This document shows positions 51,301-58,428 of a stretch of DNA of 64,000 bases, piece after piece (position 1 is the first letter of the stretch; each line of letters starts with the position of its first letter). Below the pieces are notes generated by a model. It made no database searches. It was not told the origin of the DNA and saw nothing but the letters and a program-made list of their open reading frames with translations. Origin of the DNA: an uncultured Oscillospiraceae bacterium (GTDB lineage Bacteria > Bacillota > Clostridia > Oscillospirales > Oscillospiraceae); NCBI GenBank assembly GCA_947625045.1, contig CANQMW010000012.1:1-64000 (forward strand). The letters are read 5' to 3'. A program made the translations under genes and the position numbers.

Positions 51301-54300
51301 ACGCCGGCGCCGGCCTGATAGACCTGGCCCATGTAGCCGTATGCCTCGGGTACGCCGTGGGCCGCCGCGTCCTCCAGCAGCTCCAGGCCCTTGGCCTCAT
51401 CCTTCTCCGTACCCAGGCCCATGATGTACATCACGCCAAGCTGGTTCTCGGCCTCGAAGATATCGTCCTCCGCCGCGGCGGTGAAATACGCAAGGGCCTT
51501 TTCATAGTCCTGCTCCACGCCGTAGCCATGCCCATAGAGATAGCCCAGCACCAGCTGGTTATAGCTGTAATCCTCATCCTCCAAGGCGGTCTCAAGGGCT
51601 TGGGCAAAGAGTTCCGCCGCCTTGTCCTTATCCATCTCCACGCCCTGGCCCTGCTCATAGAGCCAGCCCAGGTACAGCATGGCCTCGGCGTCGCCCTGGT
51701 CCGCGGCCTTCTGATACCACGCCGCGGCTTTGGCATAATCTACGTCTACCACGCCGTAGCCGTAGTCATAGTACCGGCCCAGGGAAGTCTGGCCGTCCAC
51801 ATAGCCCAGCTCCGCGGACTGGGTGTAGAGCTCAAAAGCCTTTTCCTTGTCCATCTCCACGCCCATGCCGTAGTCATAGAACCAGCCGTCGCTCTCCAAA
51901 GCGTAGCCCAGTTCATCGTCGTCCTGGGTGCGGGTCATGGACTGCTCATAGTACTCCCGCGCCTTGGCATAGTCCTCCTCCACGCCCTGGCCATACATGT
52001 ACATGTCGGCCAGATAGAAGCAGACGTTGGCATCCCCCAGGGCCTCGCCCTCGGTCAGGAGCTCCATGGCCTTTTCATAGTCCCGCTCCACGCCGGTGCC
52101 GGTCTTATAGGCGCCGCCCAGATAGTAGTATGCCATCGGCACGCCGTGGGCCGCCGCGTCGGAGAGCAGTTCAATGCCCTTGGCCCCGTCCTTCTCCGTG
52201 CCGAGGCCCCGCAGATACATCATGCCCAGCTCACATTCGGCCTCGAAGATATCGTCCTCCGCCGCCGCGGTGAGGTACGCCAGGGCCTTTTCATAGTCCT
52301 GTTCCACGCCGGTGCCGTCCAGGTAAAGGTAGCCCAGCACCAGCGCGTTATAGCTGTAGTCCTCATCCTCCGAGGCTGCCTCAAGAGCCTGGGCATAGAA
52401 CTCGTCGGCTTTCGCCTGATCCATCTCCACGCCCGCGCCCTGCTCATAGAGCCAGGCCAGATACAGCATGGCCTCCGCGTCGCCCTGGTCCGCCGCCTTC
52501 TGGTAGAGCTCCGCCGCCGTGGCGTAATCCTTGTCCATTATGCCGTAGCCATAGTCGTAGAACCGTCCCAGGGAGGTCTGGCCGTCCTTATAACCCAGCT
52601 CCGCCGACTGAGTGTAGAGCTCAAAGGCCTTGGCCTTGTCCATCTCCACGCCCATGCCGTACTCGTAGAACCAGCCGTCGCACTCCAAAGCGTAGCCCAA
52701 GTCATCGTCGCCCTGGGGGCGGGTCATGGACTGCTCGTAGTACTCCCGCGCCTTGGCGTAGTCCTTCTCCACGCCCATGCCGTACATATACATGTCGGCC
52801 AGGTAGAAGCAGACGTCGACGGCGCCCAAGGCCTCGCCCTGTTCCAGATACTCCGCGGCCTTGGCATAATCCTGCTCCACGCCAGTGCCATCCACATAGG
52901 CGTGGCCCAGATAGTAGTATGCCTCAGGCACGCCACGCTCCGCCGCGTCTTCCAGCATCTCAATGCCCTTGGCCTCGTCCTTCTCTGTGCCGAGACCCCC
53001 GAGATACATCGAACCCGCATGGCACTCGGCCTCGAAGATATCGTCCTCCGCCGCGGCGGTAAGGTACGCCAAGGCCTTTTCATAATCCTGTTCCACACCG
53101 GTGCCGTCCAGGTAAAGGTAGCCCAGCACCAGCTGATTGTAGCTGTAGTCCTCGTCCTCCGAGGCAGTCTCCAGGGCCTGCGCGTAGAACTCGTCGGCCT
53201 TGGCCTGGTCCATATCCACGCCCTGGCCCTGCTCATAGAGCCAGGCCAGGTACAGCATGGCCTCGGCGTCGCCCTGGTCCGCGGCCTTCTGGTACCACTC
53301 CGCGGCCTTTGTATAGTCACTGTCCACTACGCCGTAGCCGTAGTCGTAGAACCGGCCCAGGGAAGTCTGGCCGTCCACATAGCCCAGCTCCGCCGACTGG
53401 GTGTAGAGCTGGAAGGCCTTGGCCTTGTCCATCTCCACGCCCATGCCGTACTCATAGAACCAGCCGTCGTTCTCCAAAACGTAGCCCAGGGTCTCGTCGC
53501 TCAGCCCGTCAAAAGTCACGGCCTGCTCATAGTACTCCCGCGCCTTGGCATAGTCCTCCTCCACGCCTTGGCCGTACATATACATGTCGGCCAGGAAGAG
53601 GCAGACGTTAGGCTCATCCAGGGCCTCGGCCTCGTCAAACAGCTCCAGAGCCTTGCTGAAGTCCTGGTCCACACCTTCGCCGTAGTAGTACATGGCGCCC
53701 AGTCCCTCTATGGCCTCGGGCATGTTCATGTCCGCGCACTCGTTCAAAAGCTCCAAGGCCTTGTCGTACTCGCCCGCCTCATAATAGCACAGTGCCAGGT
53801 CGAACATGCCGTCCGGGTCGCCCAGCTCCGCGGAGGCGGTGAGGTATTCCATCGCCTTGCCGGCGTCTTCCTCCACACCCAGGCCGTACTTATAAATATA
53901 GCCCAGGAGGAAATAGCCGTTGTCATACTGCGCCTCCTCGCCGGCGTCGGTAAGGGTCTCCAGCGCCTGGCCGTAGAGCTCGTCGGCCTTGGCCTCGTCC
54001 TGCTCCACGCCCAAGCCGTTGGCGTAAAGGTCGCCCAGGAAGATCATGCCGCCCGCGTCACCCTGGTCCGCGGCCTTCTGATACCACTCCGCCGCCTGGG
54101 CGAAGTCTATATCCACCACGCCGTAGCCGAACTGATAGATCCGGCCCACGAACTGCTGGGAATAGGCGGAGCCGGCCGACCCGGTCTGGGAAAACAGCTC
54201 CAGGGCCTTTTCATAGCTCTGCTCTATGCCCTGGCCAAAGAAATACGACTCGGCCAGGTTCTCGATGCACTGGGTCTTGACGGGCCCATCCGCGCATTCC

Positions 54301-54785
54301 TCCATGGCCTTGGTCCAGCACTCCACGGCCTTGGCATAGTCCTTCTCCGTGCCCTCGCCATAGAAGTAGGCGGTGCCCAGGTTGCCATAGGCGTCGGGGG
54401 TCAGCTCCGCCGCCTTGGTGAACAGCTCAAAGGCCTTGGCTGCATCCTTTTCCACGCCCTCGCCCAGGACATACATCACGCCCAAGGCGTCCATGCTGCT
54501 GCCGTCGCCGCCGTCCGCGGCCTTCTGGTACATCTCTGCGGCCTTGGCCAGGTCCTGCTCCACCCCGTCGCCGGAGTAATACATCGTACCCAACTTGGCG
54601 CTGGCGGGGGCATAGTCCTTCTCCGCCGCCTTTTCAAGCAGCTCCTCGCCCTTGGCGGTGTCGCCGCCCTCCAGGGCCTCTATGGCCTCGTCATACATCT
54701 CCTCGGGCTTTTTCCCGCAGCCCGCGCACAGTCCCAGCAGCATGGCCGCCGCCAGGATGAATGCCAATACTTTTCGAAGCTTCAT
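48306..54785 (-). CDS. Giant Sel1-repeat lipoprotein, 2159 residues
   Basis: An N-terminal signal peptide ends in the lipobox CAGC with Cys23, so the protein is probably lipid-anchored outside the membrane. The rest is an almost unbroken array of Sel1-like repeats of about 36 residues (pattern A-x-Y-x-L-G-x-x-Y-x-x-G-x-G-V-E-x-D), about 58 by length. A Glu/Ala-rich linker (EEETAEDAAPAENAPAAED) interrupts it around residues 1740-1770. Within it three blocks repeat with a period of exactly 789 bp (263 residues). It is strikingly acidic. GGGGAGG precedes the ATG. Sel1 solenoids bind other proteins; here the neighbours suggest the GG-leader peptides or their products. No enzyme domain is visible. 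Confidence 0.92.
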   Translation of the reverse strand: MKLRKVLAFILAAAMLLGLCAGCGKKPEEMYDEAIEALEGGDTAKGEELLEKAAEKDYAPASAKLGTMYYSGDGVEQDLAKAAEMYQKAADGGDGSSMDALGVMYVLGEGVEKDAAKAFELFTKAAELTPDAYGNLGTAYFYGEGTEKDYAKAVECWTKAMEECADGPVKTQCIENLAESYFFGQGIEQSYEKALELFSQTGSAGSAYSQQFVGRIYQFGYGVVDIDFAQAAEWYQKAADQGDAGGMIFLGDLYANGLGVEQDEAKADELYGQALETLTDAGEEAQYDNGYFLLGYIYKYGLGVEEDAGKAMEYLTASAELGDPDGMFDLALCYYEAGEYDKALELLNECADMNMPEAIEGLGAMYYYGEGVDQDFSKALELFDEAEALDEPNVCLFLADMYMYGQGVEEDYAKAREYYEQAVTFDGLSDETLGYVLENDGWFYEYGMGVEMDKAKAFQLYTQSAELGYVDGQTSLGRFYDYGYGVVDSDYTKAAEWYQKAADQGDAEAMLYLAWLYEQGQGVDMDQAKADEFYAQALETASEDEDYSYNQLVLGYLYLDGTGVEQDYEKALAYLTAAAEDDIFEAECHAGSMYLGGLGTEKDEAKGIEMLEDAAERGVPEAYYYLGHAYVDGTGVEQDYAKAAEYLEQGEALGAVDVCFYLADMYMYGMGVEKDYAKAREYYEQSMTRPQGDDDLGYALECDGWFYEYGMGVEMDKAKAFELYTQSAELGYKDGQTSLGRFYDYGYGIMDKDYATAAELYQKAADQGDAEAMLYLAWLYEQGAGVEMDQAKADEFYAQALEAASEDEDYSYNALVLGYLYLDGTGVEQDYEKALAYLTAAAEDDIFEAECELGMMYLRGLGTEKDGAKGIELLSDAAAHGVPMAYYYLGGAYKTGTGVERDYEKAMELLTEGEALGDANVCFYLADMYMYGQGVEEDYAKAREYYEQSMTRTQDDDELGYALESDGWFYDYGMGVEMDKEKAFELYTQSAELGYVDGQTSLGRYYDYGYGVVDVDYAKAAAWYQKAADQGDAEAMLYLGWLYEQGQGVEMDKDKAAELFAQALETALEDEDYSYNQLVLGYLYGHGYGVEQDYEKALAYFTAAAEDDIFEAENQLGVMYIMGLGTEKDEAKGLELLEDAAAHGVPEAYGYMGQVYQAGAGVEQDAAKVKELYEQGAAMRDLWSMKALGDIYMFADGVEQDTAKAFEYYSQAAEDGYADAMYMVGDFYENGFGAVDIDLAKAVEWYERAAEQDQPEALYYLARDYDEGFGVEQDEAKSQELYDRLAAQLTAIDESELSGAEARVLACLYDYGKGVEQDETRSVELMAAAAEMDDWRAVYDLGQCYFYGYGVEEDKAEAAELYTQAAEHGVRRAMYDLGYMYYSGDSVDQDYDKAIELYTKAAEQELPEAYYALGWMYDNGKGMEEDNAQAIEYYEKAAALGNASALGQLGYMYNVGEGVEKDPGKAFELYTQAAELGSGAAANNLGLMYENGDGVERDYAKAAEYYAQSADMGRSRAMCNLAELYLYGKGVERDAAKALELAQKAADAGDSYGMLLMGELYDEGYGAVDVDDAKAVEWYEKAIEADDENAKAMVQLGWMYDYGEGVEQDEAKADELYAQALPLLQEWEEEDNLSSSEQYVLGEMYLHGYGVEKDEAKGVELLAAAAEDDDPDALFALGTCYYFGNGVEKDEAKGVEYLTAAAGWSEPAAFFALGTLYWRGNGVEQDQAKGRELLEQAAALGIEEAAQVLEKLAAEPEEETAEDAAPAENAPAAEDAFDKAMAYVYGDGVEQDYEKAFELFSQAAEQDDPNAWEWLGYMYYAGEGVEQDYEQALACYTAAAELGSASAAFDVGVMHDYGEGTEQDYAKAMEWYEKAAEMGSTDALNNIGCLYEYGDGVERDYAKAAEYYAQAADQGDSMAAANLSWLYACGLGVERDESKAFELAQAAADAGESAGMCQLAKFYEYGYGVVERDDAKAVEWYEKALEADDETVEAMIELGAFFKDGDGEEKDEARAEELFGRAAELLLAWEAEDELDISDKRTLGMLYLDGYGVEQDYEKAAELLADAAGDNDREAMYMLGLCYLAGQGVEQNTEKALELLTGAAEQGEYYAMEILGMVYERGKVVDADLDMARQFYEQAAALGLDRAAQRLADLAEVSQ
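51094..53460 (-). repeat. Three tandem 789-bp super-repeats inside the Sel1 gene
   Basis: The landmark CCAGCCGTCG starts at 53460, 52671 and 51882, exactly 789 bp apart each time. The encoded blocks (for example GWFYEYGMGVEMDKAKAF and TSLGRFYDYGYG) are nearly identical in the three copies, whereas the blocks on either side are related but diverged. The unit boundaries given are arbitrary because the array is cyclic. Confidence 0.85.
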
Positions 54786-54813
54786 TTTATGTACCTCCCC
54801 GGTTTAATATTTT

Positions 54814-54870
54814 TTATTCAGACAGGTCCGCCAGGGCCTCATTGCTCTTTTTTGTCTCGCCGCTTTCCAT
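54814..54870 (-). pseudogene. Truncated GG-leader peptide stump
   Basis: An 18-codon frame, MESGETKKSNEALADLSE, begins with the same AAGGAGAACG ribosome-binding site and leader as the neighbouring peptides but stops before the double glycine. It lies between peptide 2 and the Sel1 gene. It reads as a deletion remnant of another family member; an active short leader is less likely. Confidence 0.6.
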
Positions 54871-54897
54871 GTTCGTTCTCCTTTTCTGACTATTTCA

Positions 54898-55131
54898 CTA
54901 CCGTCTCGCCTGCCGTACTGTATAGCCCTTTTTCCGGCGATCATCCATGCAGCTCGGACATAATGAACAGTTCACATCGCCGCACAGACAGTGCTGAACG
55001 CTTTTGTCCTGCCGGAGACAATCAATACATATCAAATACTGTTCAGTGCTGTCGTCTGTCCCACCGGAGACCTTGTCCAGCGCCTCGTCGGCCAGTTCTT
55101 CGCTGCTCTTTTTGGCCTCGTTGTCGTTCAT
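54898..55131 (-). CDS. GG-leader Cys-rich peptide 2
   Basis: 77 residues from MNDNEAKKSSEELADEALD; the ATG at 55129-55131 has AAAAGGAGAACG upstream. The leader ends in DKVSGG at 19-24. The 53-residue core is the richest in cysteine of the family (seven: CIDC, CLC, C, CPSC), then a basic tail ending KKGYTVRQARR. Spacing of the cysteine pairs would suit a zinc site or disulfide knots. It shares leader and ribosome-binding site, but not core, with the peptides on both sides. Confidence 0.78.
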   Translation of the reverse strand: MNDNEAKKSSEELADEALDKVSGGTDDSTEQYLICIDCLRQDKSVQHCLCGDVNCSLCPSCMDDRRKKGYTVRQARR

Positions 55132-55151
55132 GATCGTTCTCCTTTTGATCC

Positions 55152-55358
55152 TCACGCCTTATCGGGGCAGGACGTATTGCCCAATTTCAAAAAGCCACCA
55201 GTCGGAGCACCGTAGGGACAGCCATCATAAAAGTGACAGCAGACGTCGCAATTGTTCTCTTTAAATACTTCCCAAGAAGTATACCTCCCCCCTGCCACCT
55301 TGTCCAGGGCGTCGTCGGGCAGGGCTTCGCTGCCTTTTTTGTTTTCATTGTTTTCCAT
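55152..55358 (-). CDS. GG-leader Cys-rich peptide 3
   Basis: 68 residues from MENNENKKGSEALPDDALDK, with AAAAGGAGAACC before the ATG at 55356-55358. The leader ends in VAGG at 21-24. The core has five cysteines (CDVCCHFYDGC and a late C) and a Gly-rich turn (PYGAPTGGF). The open frame extends upstream, but the conserved leader fixes the start. It lies 20 bp from peptide 2 and 13 bp from peptide 4. Confidence 0.78.
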   Translation of the reverse strand: MENNENKKGSEALPDDALDKVAGGRYTSWEVFKENNCDVCCHFYDGCPYGAPTGGFLKLGNTSCPDKA

Positions 55359-55371
55359 GGCGGTTCTCCTT

Positions 55372-55602
55372 TTACCTTTTCCAACCGCTGAGTTGATACC
55401 AGCAGGTCTCACAAAACCATACTCCATCGGTCCTTTTGAAGGCGGCGTTGCCGCTGACCGATTTGTGGCAGTTGCTGCACTCGTGATCGGAATAGAGTTC
55501 ATCGAACTCGAGCATCTCGCTTGCCCAGCTTCGACTCCCGCCGGCGACCATATCCAGCGCCTCGTCGGTCAGCTCCTCAAAGCTCTTTTTATTGTTTTCC
55601 AT
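55372..55602 (-). CDS. GG-leader peptide 4 with zinc-finger-like core
   Basis: 76 residues from MENNKKSFEELTDEALDM, with AAAGGAGAACC upstream. The leader ends in VAGG at 19-22. The core contains CSNC and, 18 residues on, CETC, with a His between or near each pair (HECSNCHK, FCETCWYQ), which resembles a LIM-like or treble-clef zinc ribbon. It is the first peptide gene after the ATP-grasp gene, 75 bp downstream. Its function is unknown. Confidence 0.78.
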   Translation of the reverse strand: MENNKKSFEELTDEALDMVAGGSRSWASEMLEFDELYSDHECSNCHKSVSGNAAFKRTDGVWFCETCWYQLSGWKR

Positions 55603-55677
55603 GACGGTTCTCCTTTCTGGCTTCTGTCCCTTTATACGACCCACCGGGGCAAAAGGGCCAAAGATGACCCGCTTTTT

Positions 55678-56616
55678 TCATGCGTTCTCCCTGCTGTTCC
55701 ACGCGGACAGCAATATGTCCTCTACCATTTCCTCGTAGGCTATCCCGGAGTACTCCGCCGCCCGGGGCATCAGGCTCTCCCGCTTCAGCCCCGGCACCGC
55801 GTTTATCTCCAACGTGTAGATGCGGCCCGTATCGTGGCTCACCATGAAGTCCACCCGGCCCACATCCTTCGCGCCGGTGATCTTAAATACCTTCTCCGCC
55901 GTCCGCTCCATCTGGTGGAGCAGCTTTTCATCCAGCTTCGGCGGCTCCACGCCGTACTCCCCGGTGAACAGCGTCAGGTCGTTCTTCTTATGTACCCGCG
56001 CGCCGGACAGGGTCTCCACACCCTCCACGCACTTGAGGGTGATGAGCTTCCCCTCCTTTTCAAAGAGCCCCACGGTGTAAAAGCCCCCGTCGATGAACTC
56101 TTCCAATAAGATGGGGTCGTCGAATTTAAACACATGGGCCATCTTGGGCAGGTCCTCCGGGGAGCGTATCAGCTCTATGCCAAAGCTGCCCCCCTGGCTG
56201 GGCGCCTTCGCCACGAAGGGATAGCCCAGCGCGGCATAGTCGAAGTCTCCCCGGTCGTATTCCTCCTTCCGCAGGATGGTCCACCGGGGCGTGGGCACGC
56301 CGTAGTGGTCGAAGAGAAACTTGCAGAGGATCTTATCGTTGATGAGCATGGCCGCGTGGGTGCGGCTGCCCGTATAGGGGATCCCCTCGTGGTCCAGCAT
56401 GGCCTGCAGGGTCCCGTCGCCGTGGTACTTTCCCTGCACGCAGAGATAGACGATGTCAGCCTTCTCCCGCCGCAGGGCATGGACCATGTCCCGGCCGTAT
56501 TCCAGCATGCATACGTCATAGCCCTTCTGCCGCAGGACGCTTTCTATGCTCTTGGCATTCTTTGTGGAGGCCCCCGCCTCGCTGGAGGTACCGCCGTATA
56601 CGATAGCAACTTTCAT
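55678..56616 (-). CDS. D-Ala-D-Ala ligase-like ATP-grasp enzyme
   Basis: 312 residues of the ATP-grasp fold. The N-terminal YGGTSSEAGAS recalls GGxSxEhxVS of Ddl. VQGKYHGDGTLQAMLD replaces HGxxGEDG. The ATP loop SQGGSFGI and metal ligands in LEINAVPGL are present. Differences from true Ddl at the first two motifs make a changed substrate likely. AAGGAGT precedes the ATG. It lies between the MATE/ATPase gene and the GG-leader peptides; ATP-grasp ligases can also modify ribosomal peptides. A second true ddl may lie elsewhere. Active-site Lys and Glu residues seem intact. Confidence 0.82.
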   Translation of the reverse strand: MKVAIVYGGTSSEAGASTKNAKSIESVLRQKGYDVCMLEYGRDMVHALRREKADIVYLCVQGKYHGDGTLQAMLDHEGIPYTGSRTHAAMLINDKILCKFLFDHYGVPTPRWTILRKEEYDRGDFDYAALGYPFVAKAPSQGGSFGIELIRSPEDLPKMAHVFKFDDPILLEEFIDGGFYTVGLFEKEGKLITLKCVEGVETLSGARVHKKNDLTLFTGEYGVEPPKLDEKLLHQMERTAEKVFKITGAKDVGRVDFMVSHDTGRIYTLEINAVPGLKRESLMPRAAEYSGIAYEEMVEDILLSAWNSRENA

Positions 56617-56652
56617 GTGTTTATACTCCTTTTCTTTCCGGGCAGCCCGGTA

Positions 56653-57369
56653 TCAGATCGTGATGAGCAGGTTGTTCATATCCATCGTGTTGGTGTAGGT
56701 CACATCCTTGGAGAGAGACAACACCAGGCGGATGCCCACATTTTCCTCCGGATGCTCCGGGTCCAGGGTCCAGGAGCGGACCTTCTCCTTCAGGTCGAAC
56801 TTGGCGCAGTCGTCCCGCAGCCGCAGCAGCACGTCCCCGTCCCGCAGTATGACCCGGATGTCCACGCTGTGCCGTTTTCCGTCGGCGAAGCCGTAGGTCA
56901 CCGTGTTGCCCGCCATCTCCTCCACGCACAGCGCCGCCAGATAGCTCCTTCGCCGGTCTACGTCGTGGCTGGAGCAGAAGGCACTGATATGCTGAGAAAG
57001 GCCTATGACCTGCTCCATGGCCGTGACGGACACGGATATGTAGTCGCTCTCAGGCAGGCTGAAGCCCCGGGGCAGGAACAGGAGCTTTTCCGCCCCTTTC
57101 GCGTCCGTATCGCGCCGCAGCGCGCCGCAAAGGAGGAACACCGCCAGCGTCACGAGCTGACTTACGCAATAGGCCGCCCACACGCCGTTGATGCCGAACA
57201 GTTTTCCCAGCACGGCCACGCATGCCACCAGGCTTATGAGCTCGTTGCCGATGTTGATGGTATAGGCGCGGCGCCGGTCCCCCAGGGCCGTCAGGTAGTT
57301 GCCCACGCACATGTTCACCGCCATGGGCGGCAGGGACAGGGCAAACCAGCGCAGCGCGTTGGCCGCCAT
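56653..57369 (-). CDS. C-terminal part of MATE-ATPase fusion: RsbW/SpoIIAB-like ATPase domain
   Basis: 238 codons following the in-frame TAG at 57379-57381. The first 85 or so residues finish the MATE transporter (MAANALRWFALSLPPMAVNM and three helices). The last 135 are an HATPase_c_2 domain with the N-box LCVEEMAGNTVTYGF and a G2-like ENVGIRLVLSLSKDV, as in anti-sigma kinases RsbW and SpoIIAB. The ATG at 57369 has no ribosome-binding site, so independent translation is unlikely. It makes sense only as the end of the upstream frame. Confidence 0.75.
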   Translation of the reverse strand: MAANALRWFALSLPPMAVNMCVGNYLTALGDRRRAYTINIGNELISLVACVAVLGKLFGINGVWAAYCVSQLVTLAVFLLCGALRRDTDAKGAEKLLFLPRGFSLPESDYISVSVTAMEQVIGLSQHISAFCSSHDVDRRRSYLAALCVEEMAGNTVTYGFADGKRHSVDIRVILRDGDVLLRLRDDCAKFDLKEKVRSWTLDPEHPEENVGIRLVLSLSKDVTYTNTMDMNNLLITI

Positions 57370-57378
57370 CTTTTTGGC

Positions 57379-58428
57379 CTACGGCGCGTCCGGCAGATAA
57401 AACGCCGCCAGGGCTGGTGCGAACAGAATCACAGCGCCGGCAATGACGCTCATCAGGCCGACAGCGTACCACAGCGTCACCCGCACGGTCTGCTTCAGGC
57501 CGTTCACGTCCTTCTCCCCCGCGTACACGCCGGTCATCAGCATCACCGCCCCAGCCATGCCCACGATGGGGCTGCGGACCACCAGTTTCACATTACTCTG
57601 CGCCGACAGGGCCGACAGCCCCGCCGTGGCGGCCACGGACAGGACAATGCTGTTGATGAGGATGGGCCCTATGGCCCGGCATATCTGGGTGGCGCCGCTG
57701 GGAAGGCCCCCCGCGACGATCTTCGGCGTCAGCCGCCAGTTCATATCCTTGGCCCGGAAGTGGAAGAGCCGGTCCTTCTTCCTGAAATGGGTCAGAAGCA
57801 CCGCCAGGGCCGCGTAGTTGCTGACCGCTGTGCCCAGGCCCAGGCCCAGCAACCCCATCTTCATCACGACCATAAACAGGACGTCGCCGATCACGTCCAC
57901 TACCGTGATGGTCAGACTTGCCACGGTGGTCCGTTTCGCCCCGCCGTCCAGCTGGACGATAGGCGAGAGGATAGCCACCATGATGAGGCCCGGCGTGCCG
58001 GTGAAGAGGCCTATGAGATAGGCTCTGGCATAGGGCAGAAGCTCCGCTGAGGCGCCCCGGGCGCCCAGCAGCCGCGCGAAGGGCCCCGCCAGGATGATCC
58101 CCACTGCCGTCATCACGCAGGACAGTACCATCCCCAGTGTGCAGCACAGGGAGAATATCCGGTCCGCCTCGTCCAGCCGGCCGCTTCCCACGCTGCGGGC
58201 GCACATGGTCTGACAGCTGGTCATCAGCACGCCGCTGATGACGGCGGCGATGCTGTAGTAGGGCGTACATATGCCCAGGGCGGCCAGCTCCGCCGCGCCC
58301 AGCAGCCGCCCGGCCATGGCCCCGTCCACCAGGGTCGCCGCGGCGTGGGCCAATTCCATCATGGTCATCACGATCATGGCGCCGAAAAACTGCTTATAGA
58401 TCACAGATGATGTATGGGCTTTTTCCAT
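57379..58428 (-). CDS. MATE transporter, N-terminal part of a MATE-ATPase fusion cut by an in-frame TAG
   Basis: 349 residues with about nine transmembrane helices and MATE hallmarks (ELAHAAATLVDGAMAGRLLG, DVIGDVLFMVVMKMG). The frame stops at a single TAG (57379-57381), and the same frame continues without other lesions for 242 more codons into the rest of the transporter and an RsbW-like ATPase. The whole would be about 590 residues. Either a recent nonsense mutation, suppression of the TAG, or a sequencing error explains it. It is the first gene of the accessory operon; GAGAGGAAAG precedes the ATG. Confidence 0.8.
   Translation of the reverse strand: MEKAHTSSVIYKQFFGAMIVMTMMELAHAAATLVDGAMAGRLLGAAELAALGICTPYYSIAAVISGVLMTSCQTMCARSVGSGRLDEADRIFSLCCTLGMVLSCVMTAVGIILAGPFARLLGARGASAELLPYARAYLIGLFTGTPGLIMVAILSPIVQLDGGAKRTTVASLTITVVDVIGDVLFMVVMKMGLLGLGLGTAVSNYAALAVLLTHFRKKDRLFHFRAKDMNWRLTPKIVAGGLPSGATQICRAIGPILINSIVLSVAATAGLSALSAQSNVKLVVRSPIVGMAGAVMLMTGVYAGEKDVNGLKQTVRVTLWYAVGLMSVIAGAVILFAPALAAFYLPDAP

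Noticed and set aside
48306-54785. Regular repeats considered as a possible CRISPR array
   Set aside because: The period follows Sel1 codons, the repeats are in frame and there are no unique spacers.
49845-55133. 1762-codon open frame on the plus strand opposite the Sel1 gene
   Set aside because: It is the antisense shadow of the repeat array: strong codon bias and repeats keep the frame open. It has no ribosome-binding site and gives low-complexity His/Leu-rich text.
57379-57381. TAG in the MATE-ATPase fusion as pyrrolysine
   Set aside because: No pyl genes or methylamine methyltransferase context are visible in the window; a nonsense mutation or read error is simpler.
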